Source of the DNA: Akkermansia muciniphila
Lineage (GTDB): Bacteria > Verrucomicrobiota > Verrucomicrobiia > Limisphaerales > UBA9464
DNA length: 33,260 bases
Direction of reading: 5' to 3'
Assembly: GCA_945860685.1 (NCBI GenBank)
Contig: CAMASJ010000007.1
Span: 1 to 33,260, forward strand
The notes below the pieces were generated by a model that saw only the letters and a program-made list of their open reading frames with translations, searched no databases and had not been told where the DNA came from. This document shows, piece after piece, positions 17,263 through 24,146 of the stretch (position 1 is its first letter; every line of letters starts with the position of its first letter). The position numbers and the translations under genes were made by a program.

Positions 17263-17727
17263 ATGATTCCGGAAATCGGACTGTCCGAAACCGAGCGTTC
17301 CCAGGCGCTCCAGCGACTCCATCCATTGCTCGCCGATGAACTGGTGCTCGTGCAGAAGCTGCGCGACGCCCACTGGAATGTCACCGGCCTGCACTTCCAC
17401 GCACTCCACGGTCTCTTCGAAGAGGAATACACCGCCCTGGCCACGGTGATCGACGACATCGCCGAACGGATCCGCCAACTCGGCGGCCGGCCCGACGCCA
17501 GCCTCGGAAGTGCGCTCTCCTTGAAGCGGTTGCAGGAGTTTCCGAATGCCGGAAGGAATGCCGAGGAGTATCTCCGGACCCTGTTGGCCGACCTCGAAAC
17601 GCTGGTCCGGCAACTCCGGTGCGACATCCCCGCGGTCGCCGACTCCGGCACCCAGGACTTCCTCACGGGCCTGATCCAGCAGCACGAGAAGTCGGCGTGG
17701 AAGCTCCGGGCTTCGCTGACGGCGTAG
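17263..17727 (+). CDS. dps: Dps-family ferritin-like protein
   Basis: This 154-residue protein is of usual Dps length. These proteins form 12-subunit shells that oxidise and store iron and protect DNA during oxidative stress or starvation. The expected ferroxidase residues are present: His37 (AHWNVTG), His49 (ALHGLFEEEY), Glu53, Asp64 and Glu68 (IDDIAERI), with spacing matching E. coli Dps. The start at 17263 gives the normal N terminus; an in-frame ATG at 17197 would add 22 residues without family resemblance. It is divergent from the epimerase gene, with a 162-base shared upstream region where a promoter is expected. Its 3' end overlaps the convergent PQQ-propeller gene by 65 bases. Confidence 0.92.
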   Translation: MIPEIGLSETERSQALQRLHPLLADELVLVQKLRDAHWNVTGLHFHALHGLFEEEYTALATVIDDIAERIRQLGGRPDASLGSALSLKRLQEFPNAGRNAEEYLRTLLADLETLVRQLRCDIPAVADSGTQDFLTGLIQQHEKSAWKLRASLTA

Positions 17728-18994
17728 CCGTCGCCCCCGGAAGCCGGCGGCAGGTCAGTCGGGAACGGTCGCGAACCCACAGCAGGCCCTCCGAAACCGC
17801 CGGAATCATCCGTGTCCCAGTTCCACAGGCCTGGAACCGGGTTCGTTCGACCGGTCGTTCTGCACTGGCCATCAGCACCCGCATCTCGCCGCTCTCGGAG
17901 AGCACAAGAAGTTGGCTCCCAACCCGGATCACCGAGCCGGATCCGACGTCTTCCACGGTCCAGCGGACCTTGCCCGTGGCGCGCTCGACGCAACGGAACA
18001 CCGGGTTGGATTCGTGTCGTCCGTGGAATCCATACAGGAATCCCCCCGATTCGACCGGGGTCGCGAAATGCGCGGAAAGGATGTCGTCGCCGGACCAGAC
18101 CACATCGCCGGACGCCCCTTCGGGCCGAATCCATGTGGCACCGGTGCCGTAGCTGGCGGTGAGGAAGAGCCCACCGGAATCGACCCTGGGGGCCGCGGCG
18201 TTGACGCTGGCATGCATCCGGGACCGCCACGGGAAGCGGAAGACCTCCCGGCCATCCTCGATGTCGTGCGCCACGGCACCGGACCGGTTGAAGGCGAGTG
18301 CCCGCGGACGGCCGTCCACCACCCAGGGAACGGGGGACCCGTAGCCGGCCTCATCGGAACCGCTTTTCCAGAGGACCTTCCCGTCGGCCACGCCGAAGGC
18401 GACCGTCGAGGCGCCGGTTCCGCCGACTTGGACCACCACACGATCTCCCATCACCAACGGCGAGGTGGCGAATCCGAAGAAGCCACGGCTGCCCTCGAAT
18501 CGGCGTACGAGGTCGACCTCCCAGAGAAGGGCGCCATCCCGGATCGAGACCGCGCGCAAGATTCCCGACGGGCTCAAGGCGAACAGTCGACCGTTGGCCA
18601 CGGCGGGTGTGGACTTCGGTCCGTCACCGCTGCCTTGGTCGTCGGAATAGTCGGTGGGAAACGAGGCCGTCCACCGCTCGGCTCCCGTTCCGGCGACCCA
18701 GGCGCTGATCACTTCCCGGTCGCTGCGCCGATGGAACAGAAAGGCCGTTCCTTCGGCAATGATCGGGCTGGAGAAGCCTTCCCCGACACGGGCTTCCCAA
18801 ACGGTGGGAGCCCCGTTTGAGGGCCAGGAATCCCCGATCGGGTCCGCGGTGGAACCATCACGTGCGGGACCGAGGAACTGGGGCCAATCCGCCGCCTGGA
18901 GCGTGAAGGCGAGCCTGAATGAGAGCAGGGCAACGCGCGAACGGGAGAACCGAAAGCGGCGAAGCCGCAGACCTGTACCGGAGAGCGGCCACAT
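17663..18994 (-). CDS. PQQ-type beta-propeller protein, exported
   Basis: The 443-residue product has WPQFLGPARDG after a short signal-like N terminus, the standard opening of outer-membrane-protein-B-like/PQQ-binding-like propellers in Planctomycetota and Verrucomicrobiota. Blade motifs such as DGALLWEVD, DGKVLWKS and TGKVRWTVED recur through the protein. It is probably a periplasmic or surface scaffold; no enzyme residues for PQQ-dependent oxidation are evident. It starts 3 bases after the second exbD and is last in the tonB-exbB-exbD-exbD operon, so translation is probably coupled. Two oddities are seen. The N terminus (LRLRRFRF) is encoded by a GC-palindrome-rich stretch resembling an intergenic repeat. 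The last about 21 codons, Pro/Ala/Thr-rich, run antisense into the end of dps, suggesting the original stop was lost. Confidence 0.82.
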   Translation of the reverse strand: MWPLSGTGLRLRRFRFSRSRVALLSFRLAFTLQAADWPQFLGPARDGSTADPIGDSWPSNGAPTVWEARVGEGFSSPIIAEGTAFLFHRRSDREVISAWVAGTGAERWTASFPTDYSDDQGSGDGPKSTPAVANGRLFALSPSGILRAVSIRDGALLWEVDLVRRFEGSRGFFGFATSPLVMGDRVVVQVGGTGASTVAFGVADGKVLWKSGSDEAGYGSPVPWVVDGRPRALAFNRSGAVAHDIEDGREVFRFPWRSRMHASVNAAAPRVDSGGLFLTASYGTGATWIRPEGASGDVVWSGDDILSAHFATPVESGGFLYGFHGRHESNPVFRCVERATGKVRWTVEDVGSGSVIRVGSQLLVLSESGEMRVLMASAERPVERTRFQACGTGTRMIPAVSEGLLWVRDRSRLTCRRLPGATATPSAKPGASTPTSRAAGSGP

Positions 18995-18997
18995 GGA

Positions 18998-19423
18998 TCA
19001 CTTGCCGGAGCCGGAATCGGAGACGTCGATGGACATCGAGATCTTGCTGCCGCCGGCGGCCTTGATCGTGTCCAGGACCCGCAGGACGTTCCCATGGGCG
19101 GTCTGGTTGTCGGGCTTGAGGTAGAACGGATAGTTCGTGTTGGCCTCCACCTTGGCCTTGACCCGGCCTTCCAGTTCGCTGAACGGCAACAGCTTGCCAC
19201 CGACCTTCAGATCGCCGTCCCGGTTGATCAGGATCTCCATCAGGTCCGGCTTCTCCGTGGACTTGGGGGCGACAGCCGAGGGCAGGTCCATCTGGAGCGT
19301 CCGGAGCCGGTGCATGGTCAGGGTGACCATCATGAACGCGGCCAGGAGGAAGAACATGACGTCGATCAACGGGATGATCTCGACGCGGGCCTTCTTGACG
19401 GGAATGGGGGAACCCAGGTGCAT
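18998..19423 (-). CDS. exbD: ExbD/TolR-family proton-channel subunit (second copy)
   Basis: This 141-residue protein has an N-terminal cytoplasmic tail, a single membrane helix starting IIPLIDVMFFLLAAFMM (about 16-36) and a periplasmic domain. The helix carries the essential proton-path aspartate, Asp21. ExbD works with ExbB to couple the proton gradient to TonB at the outer membrane, or as TolR in the Tol system; the upstream tonB favours the first. It follows the other exbD by 10 bases and precedes the propeller gene by 3. The two copies share the KKAR(V/I)EI(I/V)PLIDVMFF block but diverge in the periplasmic part, so they may form a heteromer. Confidence 0.93.
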   Translation of the reverse strand: MHLGSPIPVKKARVEIIPLIDVMFFLLAAFMMVTLTMHRLRTLQMDLPSAVAPKSTEKPDLMEILINRDGDLKVGGKLLPFSELEGRVKAKVEANTNYPFYLKPDNQTAHGNVLRVLDTIKAAGGSKISMSIDVSDSGSGK

Positions 19424-19433
19424 GGAGGGGGGA

Positions 19434-19910
19434 TCAGTTCTTCGACTTCTCGGCCTCGCGGGTCACGAAGGCCACGTGGGTGAAGCGGGCCATGCGGACC
19501 TGCTGGAGCACACCGCCGATCGCCTTGTAGGGAGCCGCCTTGTCGCCGGTGATGAACACCGGCGTCTTCGGGTTCTGCTTGTAGCGGTTGTTGAGTTCGT
19601 TGATGAGGCCGGTGGTGTCGACGACATTCGTCCCGACGGCGACGGTGCCGTCCTTCTCGATGCCGATGTTGAGCACGTCCGGCTTGAAGTCGTTCTCCGC
19701 CTTGCGGGCGTCGACGAGTTCCATGGGACGGGTCTTGGCCTGCTGTAGGCTGAGGGACACCAGCATGAACGCGGCGAGCAGGAAGAACATGACGTCGATC
19801 AGGGGCACGATCTCGATGCGTGCCTTCTTGATCGGGACGGGGGAACTGAACTTCCCCTTGCGGCCGATGGATGCTGATACGGCGCGACCGCCGCCTCCTC
19901 CTCCTGCCAT
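19434..19910 (-). CDS. exbD: ExbD/TolR-family proton-channel subunit (first copy)
   Basis: This 158-residue ExbD has a Gly-rich N terminus (MAGGGGGG), a single membrane helix containing the conserved Asp39 (IVPLIDVMFFLLAAFML), and a periplasmic domain with DGTVAVG and VFITGDKAAPY. It starts 3 bases after the exbB stop and is followed by a second exbD. Together with ExbB it would form the inner-membrane motor that energises TonB. The extra N-terminal 20 residues distinguish it from the downstream copy. Confidence 0.93.
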   Translation of the reverse strand: MAGGGGGGRAVSASIGRKGKFSSPVPIKKARIEIVPLIDVMFFLLAAFMLVSLSLQQAKTRPMELVDARKAENDFKPDVLNIGIEKDGTVAVGTNVVDTTGLINELNNRYKQNPKTPVFITGDKAAPYKAIGGVLQQVRMARFTHVAFVTREAEKSKN

Positions 19911-19913
19911 AGG

Positions 19914-20585
19914 TCAGGCGAGTTCGGCTGCGGCTTCGCGGCGGAACACCATGGTGTCGAAGCCTTCCTGCTTCGCCTTGGTGACCATGACCTCGACGTT
20001 CGTGGCCGCCGTCTCGAGGTCGAACTTCAGCTTCTCCATCATCTCGTTGTAGAGGTTGAGGAAGAAGACGCCGAAGATGGCGATGCCCAAGCCGGCGGCG
20101 GTGGCGATGAGCGCCTCGCCGATGCCGCCCTGGATCTCGTTCATCGCGCCGGAGATGCTGGATTCACCCATCTTCTTGAAGGAACCCATGATGCCGGTGA
20201 CGGTGCCGAGCAGACCGAGCAGCGGGGCGAGGGTGATGCAGGTGTCGATGAGCACCATGAACCGTCCGGCCCGCTTGATCTCGAGTCCGGCCGCGACCTG
20301 GAGCGCGCCCTGGAGCGAGCCGTGGACGTGGGTGAGGCCGTGGTAGATCATGCGCACCACGGGATCGTCCGCGCCCTTGGCCACGGTGACGGCGCTCTTG
20401 AAGTCGTGGCTTTCCATCGCGCCGAGCGTCTTCTCGAGCTTCGCCGCGTCGCGGCGCCGGCTGAGCATCAGCCAGAAGATGCCGCGTTCCACGATGACGG
20501 CGACCATGATGATGGCGACGGCCGCGATCGGGTACATGATCGGTCCGCCGTCCTTGAAGTACTCGGCTACAATGTTGGCTAGCAT
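19914..20585 (-). CDS. exbB: ExbB/TolQ/MotA-family proton-channel protein
   Basis: The 223-residue product has three membrane segments (about 17-40, 110-135 and 158-178), as expected for ExbB/TolQ. The conserved LGLLGTVTGIMGSF stretch (about 123-136) marks the second segment and the pore-lining Thr/Ser-rich part. It sits between tonB (33 bases upstream) and two exbD genes (3 bases downstream), which supports a role in TonB energisation rather than flagellar or Tol function. The predicted site of action is the inner membrane. Confidence 0.95.
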   Translation of the reverse strand: MLANIVAEYFKDGGPIMYPIAAVAIIMVAVIVERGIFWLMLSRRRDAAKLEKTLGAMESHDFKSAVTVAKGADDPVVRMIYHGLTHVHGSLQGALQVAAGLEIKRAGRFMVLIDTCITLAPLLGLLGTVTGIMGSFKKMGESSISGAMNEIQGGIGEALIATAAGLGIAIFGVFFLNLYNEMMEKLKFDLETAATNVEVMVTKAKQEGFDTMVFRREAAAELA

Positions 20586-20618
20586 AGGTTCTTGGGAAAG
20601 GGGTGGTTGGGCTTCGGA

Positions 20619-21368
20619 TCAGCGGATGCGGTATTCGAACGGGGCGAGCACCTGTTTGCCGAAGTATTCCGGTCCGAACCGGTAGTACTTTCGGATCCAC
20701 TGACGGAAGGCGTTGTCGAGCGTAGGGCTGCCCGAGGATGCGTTGACCTTGGTCTCCACGATCTCGCCCGCGGCGCCCACAGTGATGAGGTATTCGCCGC
20801 TGCCCTGCTCGCGGCGGATCAGAGCTTCGCGCGGGTAGTCAGTGGGACCGGGTTTTGGAAAGAAGCTGCCGCTGCCATCGCCGGTCCCGGTGATGCGGAT
20901 CGGTCCCGTTTGGGCAGGACCGGAGCTGCGCTGGGTGATGCGAGGAGGCGGTACCGAGAAGTTGGGATCCTTCGAGATGATGACCGGACCATTGACTTCG
21001 ATGGCGAATGCCACATCGGCATTGGCTGCGGCGACCACCACGGGCTGGACGGCCACGGGTTGCTGCTGTGGTTCGTCGGTCGGCTCGGATTCCTGGTTGG
21101 AAACCTCAGGAGGCGGTTGGTCCTGCTGCTTGATCTGGACGATCTCGACCGGGGGCGCCTCCTGTTCCTGGGAGAACTGCTGGAGGACCAGTCCCGGCGG
21201 ATGAGCGATGCCCAGGATTCCGCAGGTCAGGAACACCAGGCAAAGGGTGTTCATCCAGATCAGCTTGCGTCCCGGGTCCTTGGAGCTTTGCGGCAGACAG
21301 GCCCGATACAGCTCCGACTTCAGGAGCTGCGCGGGCGCGCTGGCCGACGAAAGGGTGCTCGAACTCAT
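20619..21368 (-). CDS. tonB: TonB-family energy transducer
   Basis: This 249-residue protein has a cytoplasmic N terminus, one membrane anchor (about 36-62), a Pro/Gln/Glu-rich periplasmic spacer (about 70-150, with QQDQPPPE and DEPQQQP) and a TonB C-terminal domain (about 176-249). The last includes DYPREALIRREQGSGEYLI and the SSGSPTLDNAF motif that precedes the receptor-contacting strand. It passes energy from ExbBD to outer-membrane receptors, and one such receptor is encoded at the right end of this window. It is the first gene of a five-gene minus-strand run. The N-terminal tail before the anchor is longer (about 35 residues) than in E. coli TonB. Confidence 0.9.
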   Translation of the reverse strand: MSSSTLSSASAPAQLLKSELYRACLPQSSKDPGRKLIWMNTLCLVFLTCGILGIAHPPGLVLQQFSQEQEAPPVEIVQIKQQDQPPPEVSNQESEPTDEPQQQPVAVQPVVVAAANADVAFAIEVNGPVIISKDPNFSVPPPRITQRSSGPAQTGPIRITGTGDGSGSFFPKPGPTDYPREALIRREQGSGEYLITVGAAGEIVETKVNASSGSPTLDNAFRQWIRKYYRFGPEYFGKQVLAPFEYRIR

Positions 21369-21671
21369 GGGTCGCTTCAGAAAGGTCGCCGCACGACGGA
21401 ACCCGGCAGCGTACCGCCGGTCCGCCTGGGCGCAAACCCCACATCGTCACGGAGCCGTGGCCTGAACTTTTCGGAAACAACCATGTGGTCGGCTTGTGAT
21501 AGCGGGATCGTCAACGGTTGGAAGTGGAAATTAGCGAGCCCTCCCAGGTGCTCGGAGAGCACAAGGTGCAAAAAATCAGCCAGAGTTCCCGTCGTCATCC
21601 CGTTCAAATCCCCTGCAAGCCGCCAGTGTGCCACGTTTCCGTCCCATCGTCGGCCAGCTCATGAGGATAAT
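21369..21671. other. Gene-poor stretch between recO and tonB, with a hairpin
   Basis: About 300 bases separate the recO stop from the tonB start on the minus strand. An 85-codon open frame (21377-21634) has no family resemblance, and I do not call it a gene. A perfect hairpin GTGCTC-GGA-GAGCAC lies at 21548-21562, but the adjacent T-run (minus strand) is upstream of it rather than downstream, so it is not a terminator for recO. The tonB promoter should be here. Confidence 0.45.
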
Positions 21672-22394
21672 TCACGCATCGGGCGATTTCCCATCGGATC
21701 CTGAATCCGGATGGGGTTCCACGACCCCTCCCGCTGCGGCGCGGGCCGCTTCCAAGGCCGGCTTCCTCGACTTCGGCAATCGCCCGAACTGCCGGGTCCA
21801 AAATGACGCCAAGCCGCGGTCCAAGGCGCGGATCTCGGCACTTCCAGCAGTGATCGCTCCCAATTCCTCCCAACCCGTTTCCAGAAGCGCCGCGTGCAGG
21901 GTGCCGCCCGTCTGCCTGAATCCGGGACCGACCAGCAGCTCCCCAGGGTCCAATCCCTGGGTGGCCAGGAACCGCAGTTCCCAGGCGTAGACCGCCCGCG
22001 GCCGCGGTCCGGAAACCTCCAGATGGTGGACCAGTCCGAGGAACTGCTCGAACACCTCCGGCTGGGGCGTCCCGGGTTCAGTCACCTGCTCCAAGGTCTC
22101 CACCGCATGGGCCAAGATCGCCAGGGAGGCGAAATCCCGACGCAGCGCCACGTGGTGGTCGGTCACCTGCACTTCCCCCAGGGAATGGACTTCCGAACCC
22201 TCACGGATCCTCAGGATGAGGTCGGCCTGCAGGAACAGGTCGAGTCGCCCCTGCAGGCGCGACTTCGGTCCACGGGCCCCACGCACGGCCGTGGCGATCC
22301 GGCCCGACTCGGCCGTTAGCCAATGGACCATGACGCTGGTCTCGCGGTAGGGCCGGACCCGGAGGATGATCCCATGGTCGGCCACGGTGCTCAT
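21672..22394 (-). CDS. recO: DNA repair protein RecO
   Basis: This 240-residue protein matches RecO in length and pattern. An N-terminal OB-fold (about 1-80) includes GIILRVRPYRETSVMVHWLT and the GRIATAVRGARGPKSRLQG stretch, and a helical C-terminal domain follows. RecO helps RecR load RecA onto SSB-coated single-stranded DNA in gap repair. The four-cysteine zinc site seen in some RecO proteins is not present. The start overlaps the ybeY stop by four bases (ATGA), and the order ybeY-recO is common in other bacteria, which supports both calls. The longer frame upstream of 22394 is the antisense-like extension through ybeY. Confidence 0.92.
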   Translation of the reverse strand: MSTVADHGIILRVRPYRETSVMVHWLTAESGRIATAVRGARGPKSRLQGRLDLFLQADLILRIREGSEVHSLGEVQVTDHHVALRRDFASLAILAHAVETLEQVTEPGTPQPEVFEQFLGLVHHLEVSGPRPRAVYAWELRFLATQGLDPGELLVGPGFRQTGGTLHAALLETGWEELGAITAGSAEIRALDRGLASFWTRQFGRLPKSRKPALEAARAAAGGVVEPHPDSGSDGKSPDA

Positions 22395-22948
22395 GGCTTC
22401 CTGCCGCCCCTTCTTCCCGGCGCACGGGGACGCCGATGCAGCTTCCCGAGGTCGAACCTGCGGTTCGCCCAGGCGACCAGCCGGTTCTCGTGCCGCTTCA
22501 TCACGCGGCGGGTCTCCGGGGCCAGGTCGTCGAACCCTTCCAGGTGCAGGACGCCATGGATGACATACCGCGCCAATTCCTCGGTCCAAGGGCGACCGAA
22601 TTCCGCGGCCTGTCCGACCGCGTCCGGCACCGAGATGAAGCACTCCCCGTGGAGCCGGCCCTTCCCGTAACCGTGGTCGAAGGTGATGACGTCGGTGGAA
22701 CCTTCATGCCGGAGGAAGTCCCAGTTCACCCGCGCCATCTCCCGGGCGGACACGAAATGGAAACCGAGTTCCCCGACCTGCCGGCGGTGCCGCAGCAGTT
22801 CGAGCACGAATTCCGCAAGGCGATCGCGGTCGAGCGGATGGGTCCGCTGACGGACGTCGATCAAGACGTGGCTGGCCTCTTCCCCGTCGGCTCCCTTCCC
22901 GCCCGGTTCGGGGTTTCGCACCGCACCCGGAGAGGAAGCCTTACCCAT
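22391..22948 (-). CDS. ybeY: Endoribonuclease YbeY (rRNA maturation factor)
   Basis: This 185-residue protein carries the YbeY signature HGVLHLEGFDD (residues 131-141). YbeY is a single-strand RNA endonuclease used in 16S rRNA 3' processing and ribosome quality control. Two zinc-binding histidines, His131 and His135, are present. The third, usually His in GYDH, is Asp141 here; I believe Asp occurs at this position in some other phyla. STDVITFDHG (about 84-93) matches the conserved STDVLSF block. The start at 22948 gives a roughly 25-residue low-complexity leader, and an internal start near residue 28 is possible. A basic C-terminal tail (about 163-185, rich in Arg) may aid RNA binding. It overlaps recO by four bases. 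Confidence 0.9.
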   Translation of the reverse strand: MGKASSPGAVRNPEPGGKGADGEEASHVLIDVRQRTHPLDRDRLAEFVLELLRHRRQVGELGFHFVSAREMARVNWDFLRHEGSTDVITFDHGYGKGRLHGECFISVPDAVGQAAEFGRPWTEELARYVIHGVLHLEGFDDLAPETRRVMKRHENRLVAWANRRFDLGKLHRRPRAPGRRGGRKP

Positions 22949-22983
22949 GCAGGATTCGGGAGTTCGGAATCCGGGACGGCGGC

Positions 22984-23487
22984 TCAGAAGCCTTGCTTCA
23001 CCAACTCCTGTTCGAGAGCGCCCTGGAATTCGGCGAGATCCGCCGGGGACGGCCGGTAGCCCTTTTCGTCGGCGATCAGGCCGGGGCGGCCGTACTGGTC
23101 GAGCAGCCACGCCGCGCCCTTGCCATCCGAAAACACCACCCGACCACTGATCATCGCGCCGGGACGGGTCACCACGTCGACCGTCACTTGGACCCGGGCC
23201 GTGCCGGGCGCGGGTGTGACCTCATCTGGATCCACCGCCGCGGCGTCGGCCGTGGCCGCGGCCGACGGGGTTGCCGGCTTCGCTGCGGCGGGAGGCGGCT
23301 CGGGCGCCTTGGGAGGCTCGGGGTCCTTCGGCACCACCTTGAGGTCGTCCACCAGGAAGCGGACTTCCATGTAGGTGAGTCGGATCCCGAAGTCGGCTTC
23401 GATCCGACGCTGGAAGTCGGACAGCTTCATTCCGTCGGCGATCCATTGGCGGGCCTGCGATTGCTGCTCGGGGCTGAGGGGGGTCAT
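22984..23487 (-). CDS. Conserved-type hypothetical protein with Pro/Ala-rich linker
   Basis: I do not recognise a named family. The 167-residue product has three parts. The N-terminal helical segment (about 1-52) contains EQQSQARQWIADGMKLSDFQ followed by an IRLTYMEVRFLVDDL stretch, which looks like a helix-turn-helix or small protein-binding domain. A Pro/Ala/Lys-rich linker runs over about 53-92. A C-terminal beta-rich domain (about 93-167) has VQVTVDVVTRPGAMISGRVVFSDG and a final helix. No signal peptide or membrane segment is seen. It lies between yajQ (44 bases upstream) and ybeY (35 bases downstream) on the same strand and may share their transcript. Lineage-restricted distribution is likely but not checked. 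Confidence 0.72.
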   Translation of the reverse strand: MTPLSPEQQSQARQWIADGMKLSDFQRRIEADFGIRLTYMEVRFLVDDLKVVPKDPEPPKAPEPPPAAAKPATPSAAATADAAAVDPDEVTPAPGTARVQVTVDVVTRPGAMISGRVVFSDGKGAAWLLDQYGRPGLIADEKGYRPSPADLAEFQGALEQELVKQGF

Positions 23488-23531
23488 TTTTCGGTTCGGA
23501 AAGGTTGGAGGAAATGGTGCCGGTGGCCGGT

Positions 23532-24017
23532 TCAGTCGCGGAAGTTGACGAAGGAGAGGGCGACCGGGAAGTCCTCGGTCCGGCAGGCGGCGATGACCCC
23601 CTGGAGGTCGTCGCGGTTCTTGCCGGTGACGCGCAGTTCGTCGCCCTGGATGGCGGCGGTGACCCTGATCCCGAGGGAACGGATATGCGTGCTGATCTCC
23701 TTGGCGGCCGCGCCGTCGATGCCCTGCTTGATCTTGATCACCTGCCGCGCATGGCCGAGCGGGGAGAGCTCGGCTTCGCCCTGGTCGATGCTCTTCATCG
23801 AGATGTTCCGTTTCGCGAGGCGCAACACGACCATCTCGACCAGGGCCTTCATCTTGAAGGCGTCGGGGGCGCGGAGCTTGATCTCCTGCTTGTCCAAGAC
23901 GATCTCGGCGCCCGATCCCTTGAAGTCGAAACGGGTGAGCAGCTCCTTCTGGGCTTGGCTCACGGCGTTCTCGATCTCCATGGAGTTCACCTTGGAGACG
24001 ATGTCGAAACTCGGCAT
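23532..24017 (-). CDS. yajQ: YajQ-family nucleotide-binding protein
   Basis: The 161-residue product is the typical YajQ length (160-163) and starts MPSFDIVSKVNSMEIENAV, the family's near-invariant opening. Other matches are LTRFDFKGSGAEI, KIKQGIDGAAAKEI and the final RTEDFPVALSFVNFRD. YajQ proteins bind nucleotides or RNA, and some bind cyclic di-GMP and act with a transcription factor. Which role applies here cannot be said. The start at 24017 matches the family; an ATG four codons upstream is possible. It is divergent from lysA across a 129-base spacer and begins the run yajQ, hypothetical, ybeY, recO. Confidence 0.96.
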   Translation of the reverse strand: MPSFDIVSKVNSMEIENAVSQAQKELLTRFDFKGSGAEIVLDKQEIKLRAPDAFKMKALVEMVVLRLAKRNISMKSIDQGEAELSPLGHARQVIKIKQGIDGAAAKEISTHIRSLGIRVTAAIQGDELRVTGKNRDDLQGVIAACRTEDFPVALSFVNFRD

Positions 24018-24146
24018 GGGGGAAAACATAGCCCAGCCCGGCGGCAGCGGGAAGTGGAACGCGGAGTCGGGCCGCGAGGAAGTCGGCCGCGGCCGGTCCG
24101 CTTGCACGTTGCCTTGGAGGCTGGTGGTTTGGCATAACCTCGCCCG

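Noticed and set aside
21548-21562. Hairpin as terminator of the recO operon
   Set aside because: For minus-strand transcripts the T-run precedes rather than follows the hairpin.
21377-21634. An 85-codon minus-strand frame between recO and tonB
   Set aside because: There is no ribosome binding site, no domain, and Arg/Gly/Pro bias in its last third. It may be leader DNA for tonB.
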